Shown: piece by piece, positions 10,930-23,800 of the stretch
Position numbering within the stretch: position 1 is the stretch's first letter
Layout of the letters: every line of letters starts with the position of its first letter
From: Gossypium raimondii
Taxonomy: Eukaryota; Streptophyta; Magnoliopsida; Malvales; Malvaceae
NCBI RefSeq assembly: GCF_025698545.1
Contig: NC_068572.1
Coordinates: forward strand, 1,798,001-1,862,000
DNA length: 64,000 nt
Direction: 5' to 3'
Notes under the pieces: generated by a model
Told to the model about the DNA's origin: nothing
What the model saw: the letters and a program-made list of their open reading frames with translations, nothing else
The model's database searches: none
Position numbers and translations under genes: made by a program

Positions 10930-12077
10930 GGCTTCATTTGGATTGAGGTTTAAAGGCAGTGAGATGCGTTTACATGGAAAATATGGTGCCAAACTCACTG
11001 CTGTGTTGTTTGGTTTAGACTATCAGTGCAGTGGGGTTTCTTTTTCACCACGCTGGTTAGCTGATTTTCAGCTGGAGAAGTGGAAGGCTAAACGCAGCTG
11101 TTGGCACTGTAGCAGACAAAAATAACCTTATTATCATTTCCAATAGGGATAAAACATGACAAGGAATATTATTTAGTTGTAGGAAGGACCATAAAACCAC
11201 CTGCAAGAACTTGATGATGTTGCTAGCACCAAAGACACGATGAGCAATTGCGAACTTGGCTGGTTCAGTAGGAGGAAAATAAGGTGCCAACACACATTTA
11301 TCAGCACACCTTCTCCTCAAAATTTTGCAAGCGACACATGGGCTAATAACCACCAGCGGCGGCGACAACGGTGGAGAAGGTGGTGAGTTCGAAGAGATCA
11401 AAGAATTGGGAGAAAGGGATGGAGAAGAAGAAATAGTAGGAGTTGGAATTGGTTCACTGTATTCCATATCTTGCAAAATGAGTTTTTAGGGAAAGGATAT
11501 GAAAAAGCAAGATGAAATTGTAAAAGAGAAAAAGAGTTATGGAGCTTATAAATTAGTTTTGGGTACAAATGGGTATACTATTATTTATACTGCAAATGAA
11601 GCATATAATAATAAGGTCATGTAGTATGAAACATGACCTCAACGGTTCTAAGTTCTTCTAATCTTTGTATACGTGTTCCTTTTTCCCCCTTAATTATCTC
11701 AGTTAAGGGTAAATACATTCAAGGCCACTAAACTATTATTAAATTTACGTTTTGGTCACTCAATTTCAAAAAGTTATAAAAATGATTATTAAGTTATTCG
11801 AATTACAACAAAATTCACATATTTTAATAATTTTAAAAAAAAGTAAAATAATTTAAAAAACTTCTATTATATATCAATTCTAATATGATGTCCTTAATAG
11901 TCATTTTTAATTCTCACATCACCGCTACAGCTGCGTTTGAATCCAAACACACACTCCACCATTGTTTCTAATCTCACCGCTACAGTGTCCAATCTCACCG
12001 CTACAGTAACTAATCTCACCGCCACCGCTGTTTTTAACCTCACCGGAGGTAAACACACCGCCCATCCAAACTAGCCC
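10930..12077. mobile_element. TAA-flanked inverted-repeat element (PIF/Harbinger-like) enclosing a LOB exon
   Basis: The left end 'ggcttcatttggatt' and, reversed, the right end 'gggctagtttggatg' form an imperfect terminal inverted repeat. TAA lies immediately outside both ends (10927-10929 and 12078-12080). Deeper inside, 'aaacgcagctgt' near 11090 recurs inverted near 11935, about 130-160 bases from each end. The inverted arms are therefore long. A 3-bp TAA duplication with GGC-type ends is typical of Tourist/PIF-Harbinger elements. Between the arms lies LOB-domain exon 1 with its upstream sequence. No transposase is present. Two adjacent MITEs are an alternative reading. Confidence 0.45.
11201..11467 (-). 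pseudogene. LOB-domain (LBD) gene, isolated exon 1
   Basis: An 89-codon exon starting at the ATG at 11467. A Ser/Pro-rich N-terminus (residues ~1-42) is followed by the LOB C-block 'CVACKILRRRCADKC' (the CX2CX6CX3C zinc-binding motif) and by the start of the GAS block ('FGASNIIKFLQ'). It ends at a good donor, CAG|GTGG, exactly where the conserved intron of LBD1/LBD11-type transcription factors lies. The expected second exon (rest of the GAS block and the Leu-zipper-like coiled coil) is not found downstream: nothing on the minus strand to about 8.6 kb encodes it. The exon is intact but orphaned, so I call it a gene fragment, probably carried by the surrounding inverted-repeat element. A very long intron ending outside the region I could read is possible but unlikely. 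Confidence 0.75.
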
Positions 12078-12080
12078 TAA

Positions 12081-12698
12081 GTCTAAAATTTTGTTGCACG
12101 TTTCTTTGGTTCCCCAAGTCTGCCGTTTTCTTTTTCATCTTTTCTTCTTGTGCTTTTGCTCTTTTTTTTCTTTTTCTTTGAATTCCATTTTCTTTCCTTT
12201 GATTTGCAATCTTGGTTGTGGCTATTGAGTGATTGTGGGTGTTGTCGTGGAAACTTTGGGTGGTATCTGTAAATTCGAGTGAAGTGAAAGTGTGCGGTAA
12301 TAATTTCTGATTTTAGGATTTTTAATCGTTCTTTGTTTCAAGATGGGGTTTCGTTAGTGTTTACCTTCGATCTTATTTGTGATTAACGTAATCGTTTTTT
12401 GGTTAGGCAAAGGAACTGGAAATCAACTTCTCCCAGCGGAGTAGGTCTCAATTTGATACTACTTTCTGAGTGGTAAGTGTTCGCCTTCGATTTGGGGACT
12501 GTCATTTTAGTAGTTATATGTTATTTTGGAGGAATCTTTTGGTGGATAATTCATATATTTATTGGTTAATTGTAGGATTATTGAGTTTCCATTAGCGTGG
12601 TTAATCGATTACTGCATCAGGTGTGTGAAATCAACTCAAAAACATTGTGACCTGCTATTAGAAAAAGAACTGCAATAGCTAAATGATGGTGTGTAATA
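12081..12698. other. Intergenic, no gene seen
   Basis: Pyrimidine-rich stretches at 12110-12180 look like a plant 5' UTR, and 'gagtggtaagtg' near 12470 resembles a splice donor, but no coding exon follows. Nothing further is supported. Confidence 0.4.
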
Positions 12699-12953
12699 TC
12701 AGTCAACCATAGACCCCTCAATCACTGGATCTAATCCTCCATGAAAAGTAAGAAATTCTGCATATTTTGACCAATTCAAGGTAAAAAATGGGCTTGCTCC
12801 CTTGGCAAAACTGGGATAAAGTTGAGCCAAAAGATCACAATTCAAGATAAATTCATGGGGAAGTGGGATCTCTTTAGGGTCTATTCCAGCATTTAGTATG
12901 AAACTCGATTTAATCACGAAATTAGGTTGTTTTTTGAAATTGTCCAGCGTCAC
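12699..12953 (-). CDS. Unrecognised 84-codon open frame
   Basis: An open frame from ATG to stop with protein-like composition (for example '[17 protein letters not shown]' and '[16 protein letters not shown]'), less AT-biased than its surroundings. I do not recognise the family. It abuts the start of an old LTR relic and could be a captured or truncated host exon or part of a mobile element. There is no second exon I can link to it. Chance cannot be excluded at this length. Confidence 0.25.
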   Translation of the reverse strand: MTLDNFKKQPNFVIKSSFILNAGIDPKEIPLPHEFILNCDLLAQLYPSFAKGASPFFTLNWSKYAEFLTFHGGLDPVIEGSMVD

Positions 12954-15900
12954 ACGGTCATGTGTGCAGGCCTTGTGACTGACTGTGAGTTACCACACGA
13001 TCGTGTGGTAGGTTGTGTGCCAAGTCGTCTGGTGCACACTGCTGTGTGTGTTTTTGCAGACTGTGTGGGTGTGCCATGTAGGGCACACAGCCATGTGAGA
13101 TTTTTGTAGACCAGTGTTGACCACACTAGCTAATTTTTTGGGCCATGTGGGCCCTTTTGGTCAATTTTTGAGCCCGATTAGGAGCCATTTGAAGCACTCA
13201 AAGTTTGGGTCCGTAGGCATCATACGAGGCCGAAAAAGCGTAAGTTTTAGTACATAATAATATATGTATAAGCTTACGAAGTATTTTAAGCAAGATATGT
13301 TACAATTAAATCATATGCTATGTTATGACCTATATGAAAATATGTGTGTATGCACGGCATGTGATATAGGATATATGTATGTATGTATTGTACAGCCCAA
13401 TATTTGCCAACCCATTACAAAATTAAACCAAACCCAAATCTCAAGCCCAAATACCCAAATGGCCCAAATCAGAAACAACAAAATTTCCTAACCCTAGGTG
13501 CGCCTCACCTAGGGCTCTCAAACCCAACTGTAGCCGCCCTAGCTCTGCCACCGCCGCGCCGCACGTCCCATCACCCCACTTGCACCTACTCCACCTGCAA
13601 ACAATAAAGAAAAACCACAGCAACAAGCAACAAGCAACAGGAAAAACTTGTGTTTTTTTTTAGTATAAAAACCGATTGTAGAGGGATTAATGAGGGGTTC
13701 TTCGAAAAAAAAAAAGAGGAAATCTATTCAAAAAAGGAATAACAAAGATTAAAAAAAGTAATAAAAGGTCACTCTTTTTTATTTTTGTTTCGTTTTTTAT
13801 TTATTTTTTTATTTATTTCGAAATACAAAATAAAACAAGAAAGGAGGCATTTTACCCTTTTTTACCGACGCTAGAGCAATCAGGAGGACGAGGAGACCAT
13901 TCGGCAAAAAAAAAGGAGACTTTTGGTCTCCCTACAGCCGTGCACGGCGGCGTTGGCGCCGGCAGCCGGCATGGTGGCCTATGGCCGGACATTAGGCCGG
14001 AGTTTGGACTGAAAGAGGGGAGGGGGAGAGAACTTTAAGTTTTTTTTTTGAAATAACAAGGCAAATGAATTTTTTTTCTAGAAAATTGGCTTAAATAGGC
14101 TTCCAAAACGGCGTCGTTTTGGGCAGCCTTCTCAGGCACCAAAACGGAGCCGTTTTGCTCTTGACCCGAATTTCAACCCGACCCGCCTGAAGGATCAACG
14201 TGTTTTCAACAGAAGGGCTAATTGCACCTTTAGCCCTTCCGCTTTTTAATGGTTTTATAATCAAGTCTTTTATCATTTTTAATTTGGACCTGCGGTTTTT
14301 GCGCTTATTCCAATTTGGTCCTGAACGAAATGACTCGCTAAAGGTTGGGAATATTTGCTCAATCAGCCCTCTATTCTTTGGGCATGTTCTATTTCAGTCC
14401 CTGGCCACTCCTTTCTTATTTTATTTGCGATTTTCACCCCCAAATTTCTATTTTAAGTTCAAATCAGTCCTTTTTCGTTACTTTGGTTAATTTATTATTA
14501 AAATTGACAAATTTGATGTTATTATTATCATTATTATTATAATTGCTCTTATATATATGTATATTTTTTGTATATATATACATATATTTTTTTATATACT
14601 TACATACATACTTTTTGTAATATATATGTATACATATACACTTACCTATTTTTATAATTTATTTATACATGTATATATACATACTTACATTTTATGTATA
14701 TTGTATAATTTTATACAAATCTATATACATGTCTATATGTATTTTATTTTCAAAATATATATATACACTTATATATTCTTCATTTTTTTTAAATATGTAT
14801 TTTATATATGCGTTCTTTATATTTTATGATTCATATGTATATCTATATATATACTTTTTATTTTATGATAGTTACATACATATATATGTATATATATATT
14901 CTTTATTTAATATTTTAAAATACACATATACATATATTTTCATATTTTTATAAATTTATGAACATACACACGTTTTATAACGTACATACTTATATTTTAT
15001 ATTTTTGTATTTTATAATCTATATACGTAGTTGCATAGTTACATATTTGATTTTCCATACGTATACGCATCCCCATATACCTTTTGATTTTTGTATGTTT
15101 ACGTGCATGTCTTTTTAGGATATATATATATACTCACTTGTTTTGTTATATATTTATATTATTACTTGCTTATTTACATTTTGTATTTCCGAACTTTATT
15201 ATACATATGTGCATAGATGTTTTCATTTGTTTTGTCTTTGTCTTTATTTTTATTCTCATTTTACAATTTTATTTATTTTCATTGAAGTTATTATTGTCTT
15301 ATTTGATTTATTCCCATCATTATTTCTATGAAATGTTTTAGCACTAGTTATTTATTATTTCATGTATAATTGTTTTGTCATCTTTTATTGATTTACCATT
15401 TTGTTGTGGTTGTTCAGATTATTATTTACGATTCACATAATCGTATTCATATTTATTTAGTTACGCATATTAACATCGTATCTTATTTCTACTATTTCGT
15501 GTTAAATTATTTCATTCAATGTATGAATTATGACTTTTGAATAAACAAAATTTCGTGTTTAGATTTGAGAAAGTCGTACCCTAACTTACTGGGTTTCGAC
15601 TTTCACAATAAATCTAAAGACACGAATCTTTTCAAACTCTAGTTTTTAAATAATCTCGGGAATTAAGAAAAGATCATGTCCTAACTTACTGGGCATGATC
15701 CCTTTTCTAAACCCGAGATAATTAAATGTCTTTTTAAATAAGTAAATCTTTTGGCATGTATTCTCGTATCAGGAATTCGATACGTTGTGTCCTAACGCAT
15801 TGGATATGACATGTCGTTTTCTCGAGATGAGGATTTTTCTAAAAAAAAAATAAGTAAGACAATATTTTGTGTTTGGAAATTCGAGGAAATGTGCCCTAAT

Positions 15901-17290
15901 GTGCTGGGTTTCGATTTCTCGATTGACCAAATAGCCAAATATCCTCTTAAATCTTAATCCATGCCATTCAAGTTTTTTTTAGGATCGTATTTTAAATCTC
16001 TTTAAAGTTTTCAGTTTTTCGACACTAAGACATTAAGTAATCAACTAGGTACCAATTTTGGGCGTATCGAGGGTGCTAATCCTTCCTCGTGCGTAACCGA
16101 CTCCCAAACCTGTTTTTTCTAAATTTCGTGGACCAAAATCGTTGTTTTAATAAAATCAAATCGTTTATTAAAAACAACCGTTTTTCAAGGTGACCCGATC
16201 ACACCTTATCAAAAAGGATTGGTGGCGACTCCCGTTTTTTTCGTTTTCATTTTTAAAATCTAAGTCGACCCCGTTTCATCAATAAAATGGTGTCAACATG
16301 TATGATTTATGATTATGAAATGCATGTGTTTTGGGGGTGGGTTATGATATGATGGATGAAGTGTTATATGGCACTTTATACTGCAATTATGGCAGTTAGA
16401 CCGCAAATTTATGTATGGCAGCTAAGCTGTAAATATATGAGTGGCACACTGCCACATATTGGTGTGATTGGTTGGATGGACTCTTGTAGTCCTATATGGT
16501 ATGATTGGTTGGACGGAAATAATGTGTAGCGGATGGGGTAGGACATGATATGATATAATAAGATATGCTATGCTATGATTGAATGTAATATGATATGCTA
16601 TGATTCAGTATGATATTGTACGTTAAAATAAGATCAGTATGAAATTGGATATGATAAGAAATATTATGAGACTTTCTAATACATATGTATGTTTGTACCA
16701 AAATTAAGAGCTAAATCACACACTGGGTTTAAAGCTCACATCATTGCTTGATTCGATTCAGGTGATCCTCCAACATAGGGTTGGACGACGACTTTGGAGC
16801 TCGGGTTTCACATTTTTGGTTTAAGTACTATAGATTTTATTTTTGTTCAATATGGACATTTTGGACTTTCTTGGGTTTTTGTTTATTTTTGGACACTTTA
16901 TGTTTTGTTTAGAACGTTAGGATTATTTTGGTATTTATTTCGCAAAATTTTGTATCTTTTAATGGTGCTCAACTTAAGATAACTAAAAATGCACCAAGGT
17001 TTTAAAATCGATATGCTATAAGGTTTTCCATTTCAAGATTAATTGAAATTCTCTATAGTGTTTTATCTTGCAAACGTTTTAAGTAATTTAGATTTGATTT
17101 TGGTAAAACTACTTAAGCTGTGGTTTTGGAAAAACTATTACGCTTTTCAAAGAGTAAATCAATTTGATCATCTTTCTGTTGGAAATTGGATTTCATCAAT
17201 ATCAAACACTTGTTTCTTTTTGCATGAGTGGTGTAACCTTCATAATCTGATCGTAACGTCTAGGTTGAGTATGGGATGTTATAGTACAAG
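12950..17290 (+). mobile_element. Old Ty3/gypsy-type LTR relic, split by a younger solo LTR
   Basis: Two pieces, about 12950-13388 and 16299-17290, read as one older LTR interrupted at a TGTAT site. The left piece has the repeated 'cacacg...cgtgtg' blocks; the right piece has 'ggcagttagaccgc', 'ggcagctaagctg' and 'ggttggatggactc' blocks. From memory these are usual in Malvaceae gypsy LTRs. It ends near 'gtaacgtctaggttgag...gggatgttata'. No internal coding region remains. Family and outer ends are approximate; it is a fossil older than the nested LTR. Confidence 0.5.
13389..16298 (+). mobile_element. Solo LTR, Ty3/gypsy-type, 2.91 kb
   Basis: Begins TGTACAGCCC, ends TGTCAACA, and is flanked by a perfect 5-bp duplication TGTAT (13384-13388 and 16299-16303). 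The parts seen are a GC-richer head with a TATA-like 'tagtataaaaacc' near 13661, a ~900-bp AT-rich middle (about 14540-15450), and a tail with four variants of 'cctaacttactgggtttcg'. No gag-pol is present, so recombination between two LTRs probably removed the interior. The intact duplication suggests modest age, but with one LTR no divergence date is possible. Open frames inside are low-complexity artefacts. Confidence 0.75.
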
Positions 17291-18150
17291 TATAAAAAAG
17301 AACCTAATTATTAAGTTCGATCCAAAAATTATATTATCTCTAAGAGCTATTAGTGATTCATACTTCAATTACATTAAATATTAACTATGAATTTTTTTTT
17401 TTTAAATCAACTGGTTCAAAGGTCTTCTTTGGACTGCAGATACCTGGATTGATTCCTGATCCGACCGGCCAATCTGGTTCAAACAATATTAGATTGCTTT
17501 TTCCTTTTACTTCCTGTTACAAACAGAAACCAAAGTTGAAAATGAACCATGAGAACTGGTTGGACCGTGAATCAGAAGTTTAACATAGTTATTGGAATGG
17601 TACGAGTGAGATTTCCAAATGATGCTGGAATTGACCCTAGCTCCAACAACTAGCAAAATTTGTTATGTTTTGTTTTTTTTTAAAGAAAAAGGAAGAATAA
17701 TCAAATTTTGCTAAGGGCAACCAAGTTGGTCCCCTGCATTTAAGAAAAGTAAAATGGAAGTTGATTCATTCACTGTATATATAACTATCCATATTAACAG
17801 TACGTAGAAGAAAGATGGTTTTACTTTCTGCCTTAAGGAGAGAATACAAAAGCTAGTAGAAAATCCACTCTCTTGCATAAATTATAAAATTGACATGGAA
17901 AATACAAAACTAGTAGGAAGAAAACATTGCAAAAGACAAAGATAAGCCAAAAGCTGCAGTGAATGTCTAGATTTTTATTTTGATAGATTGAATTATTCAT
18001 AAAAAAATTAAATTTTAAATTAAAAATAAAAATTTGTTGTATTCTTGATTTTTTTATTGGTAAAAAGAATTGAAAGTAAAAAGAAAAACAAATCTACTAT
18101 TTAAATCTTATAATTTACTATTACTTGTAAAATGCGACTTCCATTGATTA
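17291..18150. other. Intergenic, with a short RLP relic (E)
   Basis: Mostly featureless. About 17607-17657 ('gagatttccaaatgatgctg' onward) matches 6168-6235 of the intact RLP, again on the minus strand, and is flanked by unrelated sequence. No other feature is supported. Confidence 0.5.
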
Positions 18151-20430
18151 ACAAAATTCATATTTGAACTCCATCATAACAACAAGAATTTAGCATTGGA
18201 ATTCATACAATAAGAATTTAACAGATACAGTAATATTTGCTTCACGTACAGTTTAAGTTTATGGAGTATTTAAACATAATTACACAACACCCACAAATAC
18301 AAATTTAGAAATTATGATGAACATAAAAACACTCATATCATCCGCTAAATTATTCTAATCGCTCCCGAGGAAACTGAACGTGTTGAATCTTCCCATCCGA
18401 TTCAATCCTGAGTTCCAATGCCGCTATCACAAATTACAAAAATAGAAGAAAGAAAAACATGTTTTAACTTAAATATTAGACTAAGAAAGATTAAACTTAT
18501 GAAATGCTTGTTAGAAAAGAATCTCACCCACTCAAGATGTTGGATGCAGAGCTAGTTTCTTATGAAATTGTATTGCCTGTCTCTCCACCTTTCTAACAAA
18601 CCACCATGGTCTTTCAGTTGTGAACACAATGTAACCTAGGCTCAATCCTAGCACCACTCCGCTTTCATACCCCATCATTACAACTTGCCAAAAGAAGGGT
18701 ATTTCAGAACCTTCATGTTCCACCACCAATGGTAGACTTAGTTCAGCATTCCCATGGTCGACGCATTGCTTGGACAATGGTAACCCACACAATCCCAAGT
18801 TACCACTATAGGAATCATTATCAAACGTATCGAATTGATTCCCATGAGGAATTTGTCCAATAAAATTGTTGTTTGAAAGATCCAATACTTCAAGAAATGT
18901 CAGCTTCATCATTTGAGAAGGAATCCTGCCACTGAGCTTGTTTGATGAAAGATCCAATGATTCAAGTGCTACCAAATTTCCAAACGATGTTGAGATAGGA
19001 TCCGAAAAGTTGTTGTGAGAGAAGTTGAGCATTTGCAAGGAAATAAATTGCCCGACGTCCTTGGGAATTTTTCCACAGAATTGGTTGTTTGACAAGTCCA
19101 TAGATACGAAAATATCTAAGATCTTTGTCAATTCCATCTCCAATCTTTCCGTTGTCACATTCACAGGAATGTCATTATTAATACCAAGGAAATGCGAGTA
19201 TAACAAGTCTTTAGGTTTATCTTTCATTGCTCCCAAATTTTGTAAGAGTTTCGTGGACAATGTGCCCGTGAACTTATTTCCAGAGAGATCAATTATTCGC
19301 AATGTAGAGAAGCTAGAAGAAGCAATGGAATGAGGTAGAGATCCATAAAATCTATTAAATCTCAAGATAAGAACTTGCAGACTTAGAATCGAATCTAACC
19401 AACGGGGAAACCTATCCGTTAACTTGTTGTTCCCTAAATTTAAAAGTTCCAATGAAGTAAAATTAGCCAAAGATGGTGGCACTAATCCTTCCAATTGATT
19501 GTCATTGAGTAAAAGATGGCTCAACTCATTATTATTCACAAAGAATTAGGGATCTTGCCAATGAAGTTGTTACTTTGCAAGTCCAATAACTCGAGATAGC
19601 TAAAATTACCAAGACAATCAGGAATAGTTCCACTCACGTTGTTTTCGGGCAAGTCCAGAACATTAAGCCGACTCAAATTGCAAATAGAAGAAGGGATGTT
19701 TGCTGTGAATTTATTCTTTGAAATGATGATCATTGACAACTCCTTTGAAATTGGAATTTGAGGATTCAAGCAAGTTGAGAGAATTGATACTTGAAGCAAG
19801 TTGGAATGAAGGTTGAGAAATCTCAAATTATTTTCCGGAAATTGCTCCAAAGTTGTCAAAATGTTATGAGAAAGGTTCAAGGATAACAATCCTTCCCACC
19901 CTTCAGCTTCCCATTTAGAAATTCCACCAGAAATCATGTTATTGGAAAGATCTAAAACCCACAACTTCGATGTTTGAAAGAAATTCGGGAACTGCCTTAC
20001 GCTACAACCAGAGAATATCACATATTTAAGCTGGGGGGAAAGAATAGTTCACATCATTACCACTTTTGCTTAATGATAATAAACTATTACTTGAAACATC
20101 AAGAATTTCAAGACTTGTTAGTTTTGAAAGCATATCTGACTTGATCACACCACTCAAATTGTTGGGTGACAAATAAAGTGAACAAAGGTTCACAAGATCA
20201 AAAATGGAACCTGGTATTGGACCACTCAAGTTGTTTGATGACAAATCAAGCCTAGTAAGGTTCAAAAGATTAAAAATGGAATTTGGTATTGGACCACCAA
20301 TGTTATTATAACTCAAATCAACCTCTTGGATGGAACTAGGCTTCTGAATTTGATCAATCGGACCAACTAGTTTGTTATAACGGAGGTCCAAGAGTGGAAG
20401 AGATTGCAGAGTAAATAGCCGAGATGGAAC

Positions 20431-20836
20431 TGTTGGATAAATGGCAGCAGCAAAACAGAACAAAGATGAAAATGACCAAGAACAGAAAGTAACAGATGAA
20501 GCAAAAAATCAATCTTCTCATTGAAACTTTGAAATATATGATGTTACAAAAATAGTATGATAGTTACCTAACATTTTGTAACTGCTCCCATCAGTTTTAG
20601 TAACTTGCAATACAAAATAATACAAATTAAAGAGCTGAATAATTCAGCCTTTACATCTATCAAATTCAAATCCTAACAACTCTAAAAGCTAGTTGCATTT
20701 AGCTTGAATAGCATTACAAAATAATAAAAAAAAAGTAAACAAAAGAAACAAGCTGCTTCTGGTCCTGCTCGAATGGTCTGCTGCAGCTGCTAGTCTGCTT
20801 TCTGGCCTTTTGTTGCATTGCAGTCCATGTTCAACA
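20431..20836 (-). repeat. 3' LTR of the copia element
   Basis: 406 bp, TG...CA ends, about 98% identical to 24784-25189. It directly follows the purine tract at about 20837-20850. Confidence 0.93.
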
Positions 20837-23800
20837 CTCCTCCTTGGACTGTAGGCAACAAACACCAACCGAATCTCTAAGAAATTCAAACCTCATAGCA
20901 CCAAGAGGCTTTGTGAGAATGTCAGCCAATTGGTCTTGTGAGCTACAATGTGCAAGACTTACATCCTTTGATTGCACTACTTCTCGAACAAAATAGAATT
21001 TAAGTTTAAAATGTTTTGTTTTGCCATGAAAAACTGCATTCTTGGAGATAGCTACTGCTGACTAATTATCAACCATAATCTCAGTAGGTTCAAATTGCTC
21101 CTCATTCAAATCACACAACAATTTTCTAAGCCAAATTGTCTGACTTACTACTCCAGCTGCTGCTATGTACTCTGCCTCAGTAGTTGATTGAGCAACAGTT
21201 TGTTGTTTTTTAGAGCTCAAACAAAAAGCTCCCGAACCAAGTGAAAAAAGGTAGTCTGAGGTACTCCTTATATCATCAATCGAACCTCCCCAGTCACTGT
21301 CTGAGTAGCCAGTTAACTTTAGCTTACTCCCTGACTTGAACATCACTCCAAACTTCAAGGTTCCTTTGACATACCTGAGGATTCTCTTTGCTGCCTTTAA
21401 ATGTGATGTGTTGCAGCTATGCATGAAACGAGATAGCAAACTAACCGAGTGCATAAGATCAGGTCTAGTTGCTGTTAAGTATAGCAAACATCCAATTAAA
21501 CTTCTATACTCCCTTTCATCCCATTTTTCTTTATTTCCAAAGCTGCTCAACTTTTGTCCCATGACCAGAGGTATACTCACTGGCTTACAATTTTCCATGT
21601 GGAATTTAGTGAGTATTTTTTAGGCAAATGCATATTGACTGATGAAAATCCCTTGATCAATCTGACTTACTTCCATACCAAGGAAATAGCTCATAGTTCC
21701 CAAGTCTGTCATATCGAACATGACTTACATTTTCTCTTTGAACTCTTGGATCAGTTCAATTTTACTTTCACTCACCAACGAATCATCCACATATATTGAA
21801 ACTATCAACAGTGTCTCATCTTTAGACTTTTTCACAAACAAAGTTAGTTCACTCAAACTTTTCTCAAAGCTGAGTTTAGACAGATATTCATCAATTCTAT
21901 CATACCAGGCTCAAGGAGCTTATTTCAAACCATAAAGTGCCTTCTTCAGCCTATAAACATTGTCCTTCTTTCCTTGAACTTTAAATTCATCAGGCTGTTC
22001 AACATAAATCTCCTCTTTAAGAAAGCTATTTAAGAAGGCTGACTTGACATCAAGCTGGTGGACCTTCCACTGTTTCTGTGCAGCCAAGGCAAACAGCAAC
22101 TTTATATGTCTAGCCTTGCTACTGGAGCAAAAGTTTCCTCAAAGTCAATGCCAAACTGTTGGCTATACCCTTTCACCACAAACCTAGCCTTATGTTTATT
22201 TAAAGAGCCATCTGTATTGAACTTAGCCTTGTAAACCCACTTGACACCAATGACTTTCTTTTGTTCTGGTCTGTCCACTAGATCCCAAGTGTCATTCTTG
22301 TGGATCATATCAATTTCAGCCTCCATAGCTTTCTTCTAGCTCTTGCTTCTAGCAGCCTCTTCATAGTTTATGGGTTCAGTAATGGCTACATTGCATCTCT
22401 GATAGATATTAACAATGAACCTTGTCCCTCTCACAGGAGTATCATCAACATTGGCATTACTGGCTTCACTTTCTGCCAATTCTAGATTACTGTCATCTTT
22501 CTCTTCTTCAAACTGAATTATATCTGAACCATCAAAGTCCCAAAACCTCGTTTCATCAAATTTAATATCCCTACTTACCAAAATTTTCTTGGTCGAGGGA
22601 ATAAATATACTGTAGCCCTTCTTATAGCTACTGTAGCCAACAAATATACCAGCAATTGACCTCTTTTCAAGTTTGGTCCTTCTTTCTGCTGTTACAAGTA
22701 CATAACATATGCAGCCAAACAATTTTAAGTGTGAAACAACATGTTTGAAACCATACCATGCTTCAAAAGGGGTCTTGTCCTTCACAGCATGTGTTGGCAG
22801 CCTATTGAGCAAATATACTGAAGTATTGACACCTTCAGCCCAAAAGATTCCTGGAAGCCTGCTTTGGAACAACAAACACCTGGTCATGTTCATTATTGTC
22901 CTGTACTTTCTCTCACTCACTCCATTTTGTTGAGGAGTGTACACTGTGGTCAGCTGATGATGGATTTCAACCTGCTCACATAGCTTCTGAAATCTTTCAG
23001 ACAAGTATTCTGAACCATTGTCTGTCCTTAAGGCCTTAATCTTGCAGTCTGTTTGATTTTCTGCCTAAGCCTTAAACTTTGCAAACATTTCAAACACCTC
23101 TAACTTCTGTTTCATAAAATAAACCGAGCAAAATCTGGTCAAATCATCAATAAACGGTATAAAATACTTACTGTCATTCAAAGAAGGTGTCTTCATTAGT
23201 CCACAGACATCTGAATGCACCAGCTCAAGTCTGTCTCGAGCCCTCCATGCCTGGTTTGCTGGAAAAGGCAACCTAGCCTGTTTACCAAGCTGACACACCT
23301 CACAAACTGATTCACTTGCATTAACCTTAACCATGTCCTCTGTCATACTCATTTTGTGCAACAAATCGAGTGACTTGAGACTAACATGGCCAAACCTCTT
23401 GTGCCAAAGATCAGTAATATCAACTGAGCTTGTATAGGCACTATTCTCAAGCTGACTCACATCCAGCATGAAACATTTATCTGTCATAGGTGCTGAGACT
23501 ATCTTCCTACCATGAGGATCAATTATAACACAAGAATCATTCTTGAAAACTAGTGAATAACCTTTCTTGACTAACTGGCCTACACTAAGAAGGTTCTGAT
23601 CAATTTCAGGCACATAAAGCACATCTAAGATAACTTTGTTACCTGATCCAGTGTTGATCACAACATTACCTCTGCCCTTTGCTTCAATCAAGTTGTCATT
23701 GCCTATCCTAACTTTCGAGACATAACTCTTGTCAAGATTCTTGAACAAGCTCTCATCAGCAGCCATGTGGTGTGAGCAACCATTGTCCACAAGCCAACTA

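Noticed and set aside
10907-11125. 72-codon plus-strand frame
   Set aside because: It lies across the left inverted arm of the element at 10930-12077 and has no protein resemblance. An arm-derived frame is expected by chance.
14557-15341. Several 60-95-codon frames rich in Tyr, Ile and Phe
   Set aside because: They are translations of TATATA-type low-complexity sequence inside the solo LTR.
16794-17384. Frames of 62 and 113 codons
   Set aside because: They fall mostly inside the older LTR relic and are hydrophobic, AT-driven translations without family resemblance.
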